Source: Phaeobacter sp. A36a-5a (GTDB taxonomy: Bacteria > Pseudomonadota > Alphaproteobacteria > Rhodobacterales > Rhodobacteraceae). From it: DNA of 64,000 nt. Shown one piece after another: positions 27,689 to 37,058 of this stretch. Under the pieces are notes generated by a model. The model was given only the letters and a program-made list of their open reading frames with translations, did not search any database and was not told the DNA's origin. Every line of letters starts with the position of its first letter. The first letter of the stretch is position 1. The translations under genes were made by a program, and so were the position numbers. Location: contig NZ_JBBLYU010000001.1 of assembly GCF_037911135.1 (NCBI RefSeq), positions 2,108,001 through 2,172,000 of the forward strand, given 5' to 3'.

Positions 27689-28591
27689 ATGGCGCAAGAA
27701 ACCTCGACCCAGACTGCTCAGCTCGATCGCATCGCAAACGGCAAGGGCTTCATTGCGGCGCTCGATCAGTCCGGCGGGTCCACCCCGAAGGCGCTGGCGC
27801 TTTATGGCGTGACCGAAGACGCCTACAGCAATGACGACGAGATGTTCGGCGAAATCCAGAAAATGCGCGCCCGCATCATCACCGCACCGGATTTCAACAG
27901 CGAAAAGATCCTCGGCGCGATCCTGTTTGAAAAAACCATGGATGCCGAAATCGACGGCATCCCGGTGCCCGCCTACCTGTGGGACAACTGCGGCGTTGTG
28001 CCGTTCCTCAAGGTCGACAAGGGCCTCGCGGATAAGGCGGACGACGCCCAGACCATGAAACCGATGCCCGATCTTGATCAGCTGCTGTCGCGCGCGGTAA
28101 AGGCCGGGATTTTCGGCACCAAGATGCGCTCGGTGATCAAGGGCGCCAATGCCACCGGCATCAAGAACGTCGTCGGCCAGCAGTTCATCGTCGGCCGCCA
28201 GATTGCCGCTGCCGGTCTGCTGCCGATCATCGAACCCGAAGTGGACATCAACTCCGCCACCAAAGCCGAGGCGGAAACCCTGCTGAAGGCTGCGATTCTG
28301 GACGAGCTGAACGCCCTGCCCGCCGACACCAAAGTGGCGCTGAAACTGACCATCCCGACCGAGGCCGGTCTCTATGACGATCTCGCCGCCCATGCCAATG
28401 TGGTGCGCGTTGTTGCGCTGTCCGGCGGCTATACCACCGATGACGCCTGCGAAAAGCTGGCGAAGAACAGCACGATGATCGCCTCCTTCAGCCGCGCCCT
28501 GACCGAAGGTCTGAATGTCGCGATGAGCGACAGCGACTACAACGCAGCGCTTGGCTCCAACATCGACAAGATCTACCGCGCCTCGATCTGA
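27689..28591 (+). CDS. fda: Class I fructose-bisphosphate aldolase
   Basis: A 300-residue Schiff-base aldolase of glycolysis/gluconeogenesis. It begins MAQETSTQTAQLDRIANGKG and contains the class I motifs FIAALDQSGGSTPKAL, PAYLWDNCGVVPFLKVDKG, LPIIEPEVD and VALKLTIPTE with the substrate-binding Lys; no zinc-binding His set of class II. GGAGA (27676-27680) sits 8 nt before the ATG; the extension upstream is not conserved. Roseobacters commonly use this bacterial class I type. A terminator follows. Confidence 0.94.
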   Translation: MAQETSTQTAQLDRIANGKGFIAALDQSGGSTPKALALYGVTEDAYSNDDEMFGEIQKMRARIITAPDFNSEKILGAILFEKTMDAEIDGIPVPAYLWDNCGVVPFLKVDKGLADKADDAQTMKPMPDLDQLLSRAVKAGIFGTKMRSVIKGANATGIKNVVGQQFIVGRQIAAAGLLPIIEPEVDINSATKAEAETLLKAAILDELNALPADTKVALKLTIPTEAGLYDDLAAHANVVRVVALSGGYTTDDACEKLAKNSTMIASFSRALTEGLNVAMSDSDYNAALGSNIDKIYRASI

Positions 28592-28630
28592 CGATCACGC
28601 CGCCCCTGACGGGGACAGACACCAAGGTAA

Positions 28631-28668
28631 AGAGCCGCGCCGGTCAGATCCCGGCGCGGCTCTCTTTC
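28631..28668 (+). terminator. Intrinsic terminator between aldolase and enoyl-CoA hydratase genes
   Basis: Perfect 13-bp stem AGAGCCGCGCCGG (28631-28643) / CCGGCGCGGCTCT (28651-28663), then CTTTC. Positioned between convergent genes and usable by both. Confidence 0.85.
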
Positions 28669-28693
28669 ATTTCAGATCGAACTAACGTCGGGC

Positions 28694-29479
28694 TCAGTCG
28701 AATTTAGGCGCGCGGTTCTGCATCTGGGCGGCGACCACTTCCATCTGCTCAGGCTTGCCGATCAGACCGACCTGAACACGGGATTCCTCCAGCAGCACCT
28801 CGGCGCGATCCGCGCTGGCCTCGGCCGTCTCGATCAGCGTTTTTGCCGCGCGGATGGCGGCGGGGCTTTGCCCGGCGATCACTGTCGCCAGTTCATGGGC
28901 GCGGGCGATGGGATCCTCGGCCAGCTCGGTGACCAGCCCCCAGTCCAGCGCCTGCGGCGCCGACACTTTCTCCGCCGTATAGGTCAGCCGCCGCAGCACA
29001 TCGGAGCGCAGCAGCCGCGGCAAGAGCACCATGCCGCCCATATCCGGCACGATCCCCCATTTCATCTCCATGACCGAGAACCGCGCATCGGGCGCAGCAA
29101 TGCGGATATCGGCCCCCAGCGCCAGTTGCAGCCCGCCGCCAAAGGCCACGCCATTGATCGCCGCAATCACCGGCATCGGCAGGCGACGCCAGACCATTGC
29201 CACCTGCTGCACCTGATTGGCATCGCCATGAGAGCGGCTCATCAGCCACTCTGTCGGGTCTTTCATCCCCATCTGGGCAAAGCTCATCAGATCAAGGCCG
29301 GCGCAGAACGCCTTGCCCTCGCCCGAGAGCACAACCACCCGCGCCTTGCTGTCCATCAGGCTTTCGCCAGCGGCAATGATCTCTTCGATCATCTGGCTGT
29401 CCAGCGCGTTCATCTTGTCACCGCGGGTCAATGTCACCCGTGCAATATGGTCTTCGATCTCTACCGATACCCGTGCCAT
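28694..29479 (-). CDS. Enoyl-CoA hydratase/isomerase family protein
   Basis: A 261-residue crotonase-fold protein. The start MARVSVEIEDH has GAAGGAGG ~9 nt upstream, while the extension is not conserved. Oxyanion-hole segments are GEGKAFCAGLDL (residues ~59-70) and NGVAFGGGLQLALGADIRIA (~107-126). One of the two catalytic glutamates of classic hydratases is replaced (GIVPDMGG instead of G-x-x-P-E/G-x-G with Glu), so it could be an isomerase or another crotonase activity. It sits alone, divergent from the aminotransferase gene. Confidence 0.88.
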   Translation of the reverse strand: MARVSVEIEDHIARVTLTRGDKMNALDSQMIEEIIAAGESLMDSKARVVVLSGEGKAFCAGLDLMSFAQMGMKDPTEWLMSRSHGDANQVQQVAMVWRRLPMPVIAAINGVAFGGGLQLALGADIRIAAPDARFSVMEMKWGIVPDMGGMVLLPRLLRSDVLRRLTYTAEKVSAPQALDWGLVTELAEDPIARAHELATVIAGQSPAAIRAAKTLIETAEASADRAEVLLEESRVQVGLIGKPEQMEVVAAQMQNRAPKFD

Positions 29480-29606
29480 CTCGGCGCCCTCCTTCTTGGA
29501 ATTTCCGTTGGCGGCAGACTGCCCCGGATCCCGGCAGTGATCCAGCGTAACGCCGGGGCAAAGCGACGCGCTTGCCCGGACGCACCGGATCACGTTATCT
29601 CAGCCC

Positions 29607-30716
29607 ATGACACAGCCACGCTACACCCCGCTTGCCCACTCCCTCCCCGCCTCTGTCCCCTTTGTCGGGCCGGAAACCCAGGAGCGCCAGCGCGGCGCGC
29701 CCTTCACGGCGCGGCTGGGCGCGAATGAGAATATCTTTGGCCCCTCGCCCAAGGCGATTGCGGCCATGCAGGCCTCGCTGGGCGAAATCTGGAAATATGG
29801 CGACGCCGAGAGCCATGACCTGCGCGAGGCGCTGGCCGCGTATCACGGTGTTGCGCCCCAGAACATCATGATCGGCGAAGGTATCGACGGGCTGCTCGGC
29901 TATCTGGTGCGGCTGCTGATTGGCGAAGGCGATGCGGTGGTGACCTCGCTTGGTGCCTATCCGACCTTCAACTACCATGTCGCGGGCTTTGGCGGCGTGT
30001 TGCATACCGTCCCTTACAAGGACGACCACGAAGACCCCGCCGCGCTCTTTGCAAAGGCGGCCGAGGTGGATGCCAATCTGGTCTACCTCGCCAATCCCGA
30101 CAATCCGATGGGCAGCTGGCACAGCGGCGCTGATCTGCTGGCCGCGATGGACGCCCTACCAGAGGGCTGCCTGCTGCTGCTGGATGAGGCCTATATCGAC
30201 TGCGCCCCCGAGGGCACTGCCCTGCCGATAGATATCGACGATCCCCGCGTGATCCGCACCCGGACGTTTTCCAAGGCCTATGGCATGGCCGGTGCGCGGG
30301 TGGGCTACGTGCTGGCAGAGGCCGGGCTGGTCAGCGCCTTCAACAAGGTGCGCAACCATTTCGGTATGAACCGCACCGCTCAGATCGGCGCATTGGCGGC
30401 CCTGCAGGATCAGGCGTGGCTGGCCGAGGTGCTGGGCCGCATTGCCACCGCACGCGACCGGATTGCGCAGATTGCCCGCGACAATGGGCTAACGCCCCTG
30501 CCCTCGGCCACCAATTTCGTGGCCATCGACTGTGGCAGTGACGGTGCCTTTGCCAAATCGGTGCTGGAGGGTCTGGTGGATCAGGGCGTGTTTGTGCGGA
30601 TGCCCTTTGCGGCGCCGCAAAACCGCTGCATCCGGGTCAGCTGCGGGCCGGAGGATCAGCTGGACGCCTTTGCCCGCGCGCTGCCCCTCGCGCTGGAGCG
30701 GGCGCGCAACGGCTGA
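29607..30716 (+). CDS. HisC-like pyridoxal phosphate aminotransferase
   Basis: A 369-residue fold-type I (class I/II) aminotransferase close to histidinol-phosphate aminotransferase. PLP contacts: RLGANENIFGPSP (N-terminal substrate loop), LANPDNPMGSW, DEAYIDCAPEG and the Schiff-base Lys in RTFSKAYGMAGARVGY (residue ~218). It is remote from any his operon, so it may be a second HisC-type enzyme with another substrate, such as aromatic amino acids. Confidence 0.85.
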   Translation: MTQPRYTPLAHSLPASVPFVGPETQERQRGAPFTARLGANENIFGPSPKAIAAMQASLGEIWKYGDAESHDLREALAAYHGVAPQNIMIGEGIDGLLGYLVRLLIGEGDAVVTSLGAYPTFNYHVAGFGGVLHTVPYKDDHEDPAALFAKAAEVDANLVYLANPDNPMGSWHSGADLLAAMDALPEGCLLLLDEAYIDCAPEGTALPIDIDDPRVIRTRTFSKAYGMAGARVGYVLAEAGLVSAFNKVRNHFGMNRTAQIGALAALQDQAWLAEVLGRIATARDRIAQIARDNGLTPLPSATNFVAIDCGSDGAFAKSVLEGLVDQGVFVRMPFAAPQNRCIRVSCGPEDQLDAFARALPLALERARNG

Positions 30717-30730
30717 GGCTGCGTCAGGGC

Positions 30731-30753
30731 CTGCTGCGGATCACCCGCAGCAG
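30731..30753. terminator. Hairpin between convergent aminotransferase genes
   Basis: CTGCTGCGG (30731-30739) pairs with CCGCAGCAG (30745-30753); the right arm lies in the last codons of the minus-strand gene. No T-run, so it may only slow or stabilise mRNA ends. Confidence 0.4.
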
Positions 30754-31997
30754 CTGCCTCTCTCTGATGTGTCTGCAACAGATGCCGCGCCACCCCCGGC
30801 GATCACCTGTGAGGCCGCCTCCAGCGCGCCGGATCCATGCGGGATCTCCAGCGCCTTCAGACCGGCATCAACCCCGCCCAGCAGCCCCATGATCATCTGA
30901 CCGTTCACATGGCCCATATGGCCCAGCCGCAGGAACCCGTGCCACTCAGGGCTGTTCGGCGGCGCCATGCCAAGGCCGATGCCCAGCGTCAGCCCAAGGG
31001 TCTGTTCCACCCAATTGCGCAGGCGCGTGCCGCGATCGCCACCGATGTGCAGCGATGTGACCGCGTTTGACCGCAAAGCGACCTCCTGCACATTCATCCG
31101 CAGCGGGCCACCTTCGCCCCAGCGGTCACAGGCCGCCCAGATCGCCTGCGCCAACAGGTGATGGCGCGCCCAGACGGCCTCCATCCCCTCACCGTGGATC
31201 AGATCCAGTGCGGCCCGCAGACCATAGAGGTGATGCGTGGGCGCGGTGCCGCCGAAATACTGGTAGAATTCCTCCGGGTTGGCACGCGGCTGCCAGTCCC
31301 AATAGCGGCTGACCCGTGGCAGGCGGGCGCGGGCCTCCGCCGCCTTTGGCCCGAAGAAGACAAACCCCATGCCCGCAGGCACCATCAGCCCCTTCTGGCA
31401 GGCCGAGACCATCACATCCACGCCCCAGTCGTCCATCTCGAACCGGTCACAGCCAAGCGAGGCAATGCAGTCGACCATCAACAGCGCCGGGTGGCCGCAG
31501 GCATCCAGTGCCGCGCGCATTGCCGTCACATCATTGCGGATCGCGCTGGAGGTATCGACATGCACCGTCAGAACCGCCTTGATCCGATGGGCGGTATCGG
31601 CGGCGAGATGGCTGGAGATCTGGTCCATGTCCCAGGCCGAGCCGGTGCCGAAATACAAAAGCTCCACCTTGATGCCGAGCGCCTCCGCCATTTCCGACCA
31701 GCCAATGCCAAAACGGCCCGAGGCGGCGACCAGCACGGTGTCACCCGGCTGAAGGGTGTTCAGCAACGCCGCTTCCCAGGCGCCGTGACCGTTGGAGATA
31801 TAGATCGCCACATCATGATCGGTGCGCGCCACCCGGCGCAGGTCCGGGATCAGGGTTGCCGTCATCTCCACCAGTTCACCGGCGTAGATATTCGGCGACG
31901 GGCGGTGCATCGCCTGCAACACCGCATCCGGCATGACCGAGGGGCCGGGAATGGCCAGATATCCGCGTCCCGCGGCAAGGGAAACACCCGCTGTCAT
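30741..31997 (-). CDS. Class V aminotransferase, serine/alanine-glyoxylate type
   Basis: A 418-residue PLP enzyme of the AGXT/SPT family. Visible are IPGPSVMPDAVLQAMHRPSP at the N-terminus, the SNGHGAWEAAL cofactor loop, DCIASLGCDRFEMDDWGVDV and the Schiff-base Lys in SACQKGLMVPAGMGF (residue ~205). It probably transaminates glyoxylate with serine, alanine or aspartate. The beta-hydroxyaspartate cycle aspartate-glyoxylate enzyme BhcA belongs to the same family, but none of the other bhc genes is near. C-terminal ~25 residues are Ser/Ala/Gly-rich and variable. Confidence 0.87.
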   Translation of the reverse strand: MTAGVSLAAGRGYLAIPGPSVMPDAVLQAMHRPSPNIYAGELVEMTATLIPDLRRVARTDHDVAIYISNGHGAWEAALLNTLQPGDTVLVAASGRFGIGWSEMAEALGIKVELLYFGTGSAWDMDQISSHLAADTAHRIKAVLTVHVDTSSAIRNDVTAMRAALDACGHPALLMVDCIASLGCDRFEMDDWGVDVMVSACQKGLMVPAGMGFVFFGPKAAEARARLPRVSRYWDWQPRANPEEFYQYFGGTAPTHHLYGLRAALDLIHGEGMEAVWARHHLLAQAIWAACDRWGEGGPLRMNVQEVALRSNAVTSLHIGGDRGTRLRNWVEQTLGLTLGIGLGMAPPNSPEWHGFLRLGHMGHVNGQMIMGLLGGVDAGLKALEIPHGSGALEAASQVIAGGGAASVADTSERGSCCG

Positions 31998-32226
31998 GCT
32001 GCACTCCTATGTTTATCTGGGCAAACTGTGACGCGCGTCTGCGGTGGCTGCAACCCCTTGCAACGGCGCCGCACGCGCATTTGACGCAGCGGTTTTTACC
32101 GCCGCCCAGAGCTGGCCCATCGGCTGCGAAACCCGCGCCATGCTTGCACCTTTTTCCCCAGCTGCTTAAATGGCTCAGGCCTGACGTGGATGTCAGCGCC
32201 AGAAAAAACCACATCGGTTGTGATCC

Positions 32227-34215
32227 TTGCCCCAGACTGACCCCAAGACGACGCCCCCATCCGCAACGCCGGACACGCCGGACGCCCCTGCGGTGGATGC
32301 CGCCCCCTCGCCCAGGCGGGCGGTGGCACCCGCCACGGCAGAGGCCCCGGCCATCAAGTCAAAGCCCGAGCACATGTCCTCGCGCGAGCTGCTGGGCTGG
32401 CTGTGGCGCGGCTATCTGCGCCATTACATGGGCCTTCTGGGACTGGCGATCGTCTTCATGCTGATCGAAGGCGGCACCGTCGGCGGCCTCAGCTACATGA
32501 TGCAGCCGATGTTCGATCTGGTGTTTGTGGCGGGCAATACCACGGCGCTGTTCTGGGTCAGCCTGGCGTTTCTGATCATCTTCTCCATGCGCGGGATTTC
32601 CAGCGTCTGTCAGAAGGTCATTCTCAGCAAGATTTCCCAGACCTCCGCCGCCCATATGCGCAAGGACATGCTGGCGCGGCTGATCCGGCAGGATCCGTCC
32701 TTTCATCAGGTGAACCCGCCCGGTTTCCTGATCCAGCGGGTGCAGAGCGATGTGATGGCGATCAATTCGGTCTGGCAGGCGCTGATCACCGGTGCCGGCC
32801 GCGATGTCACGCAGATGGTGGCCGTTCTGGCTGTGGCGATCAGCGTTGACTGGCGCTGGACCGCGATCATGCTGGTCGGCCTACCGATGCTGCTGTTGCC
32901 GCTGGCCGCCGTACAGCGCTATGTGCGGCGCAAGGCCTCGCAGGCGCGCGATCTGGGGGCCTCGCTGTCGACCCGGCTCGACGAGATCTTTCACGGGATC
33001 GTGCCGATCAAGCTGAACAATCTCGAAGACTACCAGACTGACCGTTTCGGCGGCCATATGGACCAGTTTGTCCGCTCCGAAGTGCGCGCCTCTTTTGGTG
33101 TGGCCTCAACCACCGGGATGATCGACATCATGGCCGGCTTGGGCGTGATGGGCGTGGTGCTTTATGGCGGCGCCGAGATCATCGAGGGCAAGAAGACCGT
33201 GGGCGAGTTCATGAGCTTTTTCACCGCCATCGGTCTGGCCTTTGACCCGATGCGCCGGTTGGCCTCGATCAGCGGCACCTGGCAGGCCGCGGCCGCCGCC
33301 ATGGAACGCATCAAGGAACTGATGGACTCGCCGATCAAACTGGTGTCGCCGGAGACGCCGGTGCCCGCCCCCAATGGCCTGCCCGAGGTGGCGCTGAGCG
33401 ATGTCACCCTGCGCTATGGCGACTCGGATGTGTTGCGCGAACTGTCGCTGGTGGCAGAGGCCGGCAAGACCACCGCGCTGGTTGGCGCCTCCGGGGCCGG
33501 GAAATCCACCATCTTCAACCTGCTCACCCGGCTGGTGGACCCGCAGGAAGGAGCAGTGACCGTGGGCGGCGTCGCCGTGCGGGACATGGATCTGGATGAT
33601 CTGCGCGGGCTGTTCTCGGTGGTGACCCAAGAGGCGCTGCTGTTTGACGAGACCCTGCGCGAAAACATCCTGCTGGGGCGCACTGATGTGAGTGATGAGC
33701 GGCTGCAGGAGGTTCTGGAAGCCTCGCATGTGGCCGATTTCCTGCCAAAGCTCGCCAATGGGCTGGATACGCTGGTGGGTCCGCGTGGCTCGGCCCTGTC
33801 CGGTGGCCAGCGTCAGCGGGTGGTGATTGCCCGCGCGTTGCTGCGTGACACGCCGATCCTGCTGCTGGATGAAGCAACCTCGGCGCTGGATGCGCAATCT
33901 GAAAAGGTAGTGCAACAGGCGCTGGAGAAACTCTCGGGTGGGCGCACCACGCTGGTGATCGCACACCGGCTGTCGACCATCCGCAATGCCGACAAGATCG
34001 TGGTGATGGAACGTGGCCGTGTGATGGATCAGGGCACCCACGAGGAACTGCTGGAGCGTGGCGGCATCTATGCCGATCTCTACCGGTTGCAGTTTCAGGA
34101 CGGCAAAACGCTGGTGGACCGAGCAGGCGTCGCCGCGCAGGCGCCCAGACAGTTCAGCGAAGGCGGCGACCAGCCGCGCTGGTTCCAGAAACTGGCCCGG
34201 CGCATGTTCGGCTAG
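32227..34215 (+). CDS. MsbA-like ABC exporter (fused permease and ATPase)
   Basis: A 662-residue half-transporter. A ~50-residue Pro/Ala-rich cytoplasmic tail precedes six membrane helices (residues ~65-340) and the ATPase domain with Walker A GASGAGKST (~427), signature LSGGQRQR (~530), Walker B ILLLDEATSALD (~552) and AHRLST (~588). Closest pattern is the lipid A/lipid flippase MsbA family, working as a homodimer. The frame opens only at 32224, so TTG at 32227 is the earliest start; an ATG at residue 50 (MSSRELLGWL) is the alternative. ygfZ follows after 55 bp. Confidence 0.88.
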   Translation: MPQTDPKTTPPSATPDTPDAPAVDAAPSPRRAVAPATAEAPAIKSKPEHMSSRELLGWLWRGYLRHYMGLLGLAIVFMLIEGGTVGGLSYMMQPMFDLVFVAGNTTALFWVSLAFLIIFSMRGISSVCQKVILSKISQTSAAHMRKDMLARLIRQDPSFHQVNPPGFLIQRVQSDVMAINSVWQALITGAGRDVTQMVAVLAVAISVDWRWTAIMLVGLPMLLLPLAAVQRYVRRKASQARDLGASLSTRLDEIFHGIVPIKLNNLEDYQTDRFGGHMDQFVRSEVRASFGVASTTGMIDIMAGLGVMGVVLYGGAEIIEGKKTVGEFMSFFTAIGLAFDPMRRLASISGTWQAAAAAMERIKELMDSPIKLVSPETPVPAPNGLPEVALSDVTLRYGDSDVLRELSLVAEAGKTTALVGASGAGKSTIFNLLTRLVDPQEGAVTVGGVAVRDMDLDDLRGLFSVVTQEALLFDETLRENILLGRTDVSDERLQEVLEASHVADFLPKLANGLDTLVGPRGSALSGGQRQRVVIARALLRDTPILLLDEATSALDAQSEKVVQQALEKLSGGRTTLVIAHRLSTIRNADKIVVMERGRVMDQGTHEELLERGGIYADLYRLQFQDGKTLVDRAGVAAQAPRQFSEGGDQPRWFQKLARRMFG

Positions 34216-34270
34216 GCCTTGCCCACTTCGCGACCTACATTGCCTTCGTGATCTTTCAGGAGCCTGACCC

Positions 34271-35011
34271 ATGACCAACCGCCGCATCCTGCGTCTTTCC
34301 GGCGCTGACACCCGCGACTTCCTTCAGGGGTTGATCACCAATGATGTCGCCAAGGTGGATCAGGGGCTGGTCTATGCCGCCCTGCTGACCCCGCAGGGCA
34401 AATATCTGGCGGATTTCTTTGTCGCCGCTGATGGCGATGACCTGCTGGTGGACGTGGACGAAAGCCTCGCCGCGGGGCTGGCGAAACGGCTGACAATGTA
34501 CCGGCTGCGCGCCAAGGTCACCATCGAGGAAACCGATCTGGCCGTGCGCCGGGGCACCGGGCCGGCGCCTGAGGGCGCGCTGGCGGATCCGCGCCACCCG
34601 GATCTGGGCTGGCGCGCCTATGGCACCGAAAGCGGCGAGGACGGCAGCAACTGGGACGCCATCCGGGTCGCCCATTGCATCCCCGAAACCGGCATCGAGC
34701 TGGGGCCGGAGAGCTACATTCTGGAAGCCGGGTTTGAGCGGCTGAACGGCGTCGATTTCCGCAAGGGCTGCTATGTCGGCCAGGAGGTCACCGCCCGGAT
34801 GAAACACAAGACCACCCTGCGCAAGGGTCTTTCCACCGTCGCCATCGAGGGCAGCGCGCCCATCGGCACCGAGATCCGCCGCGCCGACAAAGCCGTCGGG
34901 ACGCTGTTCACCCAGTCGGGCGAACACGCGATTGCCTATCTGCGATTCGACCGTGCGGGCGACGATATGTGTGCGCAGGACGCACGGGTTCACTGGCAGG
35001 TTAAGACCTGA
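34271..35011 (+). CDS. ygfZ: YgfZ/GcvT-family folate-dependent Fe-S protein
   Basis: A 246-residue tetrahydrofolate-binding protein of the GcvT fold that assists repair or synthesis of certain iron-sulfur proteins. The family signature K-G-C-Y-x-G-Q-E is intact (FRKGCYVGQEVTARM, residues ~165-179) and the N-terminus LSGADTRDFLQGLITNDV is typical. ATG with AGGAG 8 nt upstream. Confidence 0.92.
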   Translation: MTNRRILRLSGADTRDFLQGLITNDVAKVDQGLVYAALLTPQGKYLADFFVAADGDDLLVDVDESLAAGLAKRLTMYRLRAKVTIEETDLAVRRGTGPAPEGALADPRHPDLGWRAYGTESGEDGSNWDAIRVAHCIPETGIELGPESYILEAGFERLNGVDFRKGCYVGQEVTARMKHKTTLRKGLSTVAIEGSAPIGTEIRRADKAVGTLFTQSGEHAIAYLRFDRAGDDMCAQDARVHWQVKT

Positions 35012-35112
35012 GGCGATTCCGTGGCCGCCACCCGAGATCGTGACGCGACGTCATATCGGGAGCGCGGCCTCGGGCGGCTATGTCTCAGACATCATTTCAC
35101 GAGGATAATTTC

Positions 35113-35682
35113 ATGCGATTGCTCCCCTGCCTTGCCCTGACGCTGCTGCCCCTGCCCGCGTTTTCCAGTGACTACTGGGAATATCAGGACTGGTCCGTCG
35201 CCGCCGATATGCGCGTCACCGAAGAGCACGATTGGCGCGATTGCACCGCCTGGACCGGCGGCGACGGGCTGCCGCTGCTGCGCCTCACGGTGACCGAAGG
35301 CGATGTCGGCCCGCCCGAAACCTATCCCCAGCTTGAGCTGTTTGAGAGCGCCGCGCGCCATTATCCGACGCAGGTTCAGAACGGTCAGGCCATCGGCTTT
35401 ATCATCGACCAGAAGGCGGTGTTCTACGGTATCGCCGATGCCGAGATCAACGAGGAAGGCATTGCCGAAGCGCGCGCCATGGTCCGCTGGATGGATGCGC
35501 TGAACACCATTCTCTGGATGCAGGACGGCGATCGGATGGAGGTGCGGACCGTGGTGCCCTATGGCGCGGGCGAGATGGTTCTGGATGCCTCTCTGGCCGG
35601 GTTCACCGCTGCCTATGGCAAGATGATGGACGAATGCGGCCACAGCCTAGAACTGCGCAAGATTGAAATCGACTACAACTGA
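35113..35682 (+). CDS. Secreted protein of unknown function
   Basis: A 189-residue protein with a signal peptide (MRLLPCLALTLLPLPAFSSD, cleavage near residue 18). The chosen ATG has GAGG 8 nt upstream, and an earlier in-frame start would hide the signal. The mature part is acidic with aromatic residues (YWEYQDWSV), two cysteines (DCTAW and DECGHS) that could form a disulfide. No family recognised with certainty. Followed by a terminator shared with efp. Confidence 0.7.
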   Translation: MRLLPCLALTLLPLPAFSSDYWEYQDWSVAADMRVTEEHDWRDCTAWTGGDGLPLLRLTVTEGDVGPPETYPQLELFESAARHYPTQVQNGQAIGFIIDQKAVFYGIADAEINEEGIAEARAMVRWMDALNTILWMQDGDRMEVRTVVPYGAGEMVLDASLAGFTAAYGKMMDECGHSLELRKIEIDYN

Positions 35683-35712
35683 TCGGCTCTGCCATCTGTT
35701 GTGACACCATGA

Positions 35713-35744
35713 AAAACCCCCGCAGGACAGCCTGCGGGGGTTTT
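35713..35744. terminator. Bidirectional intrinsic terminator
   Basis: Perfect 14-bp stem AAAACCCCCGCAGG (35713-35726) / CCTGCGGGGGTTTT (35731-35744) with a 4-nt loop between the secreted-protein gene and efp, which converge here. Confidence 0.93.
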
Positions 35745-35773
35745 CATTTGCTGAAGTTGTTGGCGCTAACCGT

Positions 35774-36337
35774 TTAGGCGCGCTCAGAATATTCCATGGT
35801 CTCGGTATTGACGACGATCATCTCATCCTGACCAACAAAGGGCGGCACCATGACCTTGACGCCATTGTCCAGGATCGCAGGCTTGAAAGAGTTGGCAGCG
35901 GTCTGACCTTTGACCACCGGCTCGGTCTCGACAATCTTGCAGGTGACTTTCTGCGGCAGCGTTGCGTTCAGCGCCTCGGATTCATGGAATTCCACAACGA
36001 TGGTCATGCCGTCCTGAAGGAACGGGCGGCGATCGCCCAGCAGGTCGGCGGGCAGCTCGATCTGCTCATAGGTTTCGGCATCCATGAACACCAGCATGCC
36101 GTCGCTCTCATAGAGGAACTGCTGGTCCTTCTGTTCCAGACGGACCTTTTCGACCTTGTCGGCGGAGCGGAACCGCTCGTTCAGTTTTGAGCCGTTGCGC
36201 AGGTTGCGCATCTCGACCTGGGCAAAGGCGCCGCCCTTGCCGGGCTTCACGTGATCGACTTTGACAGCGGCCCACAGACCGCCGTTGTGTTCGAGAACAT
36301 TGCCGGGGCGGATCTCGTTACCGTTGATTTTGGGCAT
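35774..36337 (-). CDS. efp: Elongation factor P
   Basis: A 187-residue translation factor that relieves ribosome stalling at polyproline. The KOW-like N-domain carries the modifiable Lys34 in KPGKGGAF; the two OB domains end in [23 protein letters not shown]. The Lys (rather than Arg) at the tip means beta-lysylation-type or no modification. Two genes in this window (the acidic protein and the ABC exporter N-tail) are rich in prolines and are natural clients, but this is inference. Confidence 0.97.
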   Translation of the reverse strand: MPKINGNEIRPGNVLEHNGGLWAAVKVDHVKPGKGGAFAQVEMRNLRNGSKLNERFRSADKVEKVRLEQKDQQFLYESDGMLVFMDAETYEQIELPADLLGDRRPFLQDGMTIVVEFHESEALNATLPQKVTCKIVETEPVVKGQTAANSFKPAILDNGVKVMVPPFVGQDEMIVVNTETMEYSERA

Positions 36338-36553
36338 GACAAAAATCCCTCTCGGGTGGTTGATGAACTGTTAACCGCCCCTATATCTGGCAGGGAGTCG
36401 GCTGGCAAGACAACGATATGTCGTGTGAGGGACCGGGGAGCCATGCAAATTGCGCATAAAAGATATGCGTATGAAGGCTATCCGAATCGTCACAATTCCG
36501 CCATAAGGAGCGCTACGCCGAAATTGCAATAGCAAGAACAAAAAGGAAGCACG

Positions 36554-36871
36554 ATGCGAGATTTCGTTGACGGCACCGCATATAACAACGAGCAAGGCAA
36601 CCGGGCACGCAAGCTGTTTGCGGCGGTGGTATTGGCTGCGCTGGACGATGCGATTGCTGATGACAAGAAATACGGTAACGGCCCCGAGCAGATCGCTCGG
36701 TGGGCACGGTCGCGCGACGGGCGCGAAGTGCTGAGCTGTGCAGGCATCGACCCGAACGAACGTGTGGTCGGCGGCCTGATGGAATTTGTGGGCCGGGGTG
36801 TCCGTACCTCTGTTGCACTGTCGCGCGAAGAGAGCGAACGCCGCAACGCGGCACAGGCCGAAGCGGCCTGA
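36554..36871 (+). CDS. DUF6280-type conserved hypothetical protein
   Basis: A 105-residue protein (MRDFVDGTAYNNEQGNRARK... at the start) of a type highly conserved in Rhodobacterales; I believe it is DUF6280, from memory. It is predicted helical and soluble, with a VLAALDDAIADDKKYG helix and an Arg-rich GPEQIARWARSRDG segment. AAAGGAAGC ~8 nt before ATG is a good ribosome site. Divergent from efp; terminator follows. Function unknown. Confidence 0.75.
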   Translation: MRDFVDGTAYNNEQGNRARKLFAAVVLAALDDAIADDKKYGNGPEQIARWARSRDGREVLSCAGIDPNERVVGGLMEFVGRGVRTSVALSREESERRNAAQAEAA

Positions 36872-36910
36872 TCAGACCTGCCAGTCTGACGGACAGTTAA
36901 CCGTCAAAGA

Positions 36911-36938
36911 AAAGCGCGTCCTGGGGGGCGCGTTTTTT
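36911..36938 (+). terminator. Intrinsic terminator after the DUF6280-type gene
   Basis: AAAGCGCG (36911-36918) pairs with CGCGTTTT (one G-U), followed by a total of six T (36933-36938). Confidence 0.75.
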
Positions 36939-37058
36939 CTTTTGGCGATGGCGGTTTCATGGCGAAATCGGCCGCTCGCCGGGCTTTTCATGGCCCGAAA
37001 AATCCGCCATGGCTGACAGGTGACAGATCACACCAGCAACAGCGGGAAAGAGGCGGCC

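Noticed and set aside
25832-28393. Very long open frame on the minus strand across pyrG and the aldolase gene
   Set aside because: It is antisense to two intact, recognised enzymes; the open state follows from GC-rich codon bias. Its His/Gly/Gln-rich sequence matches no family.
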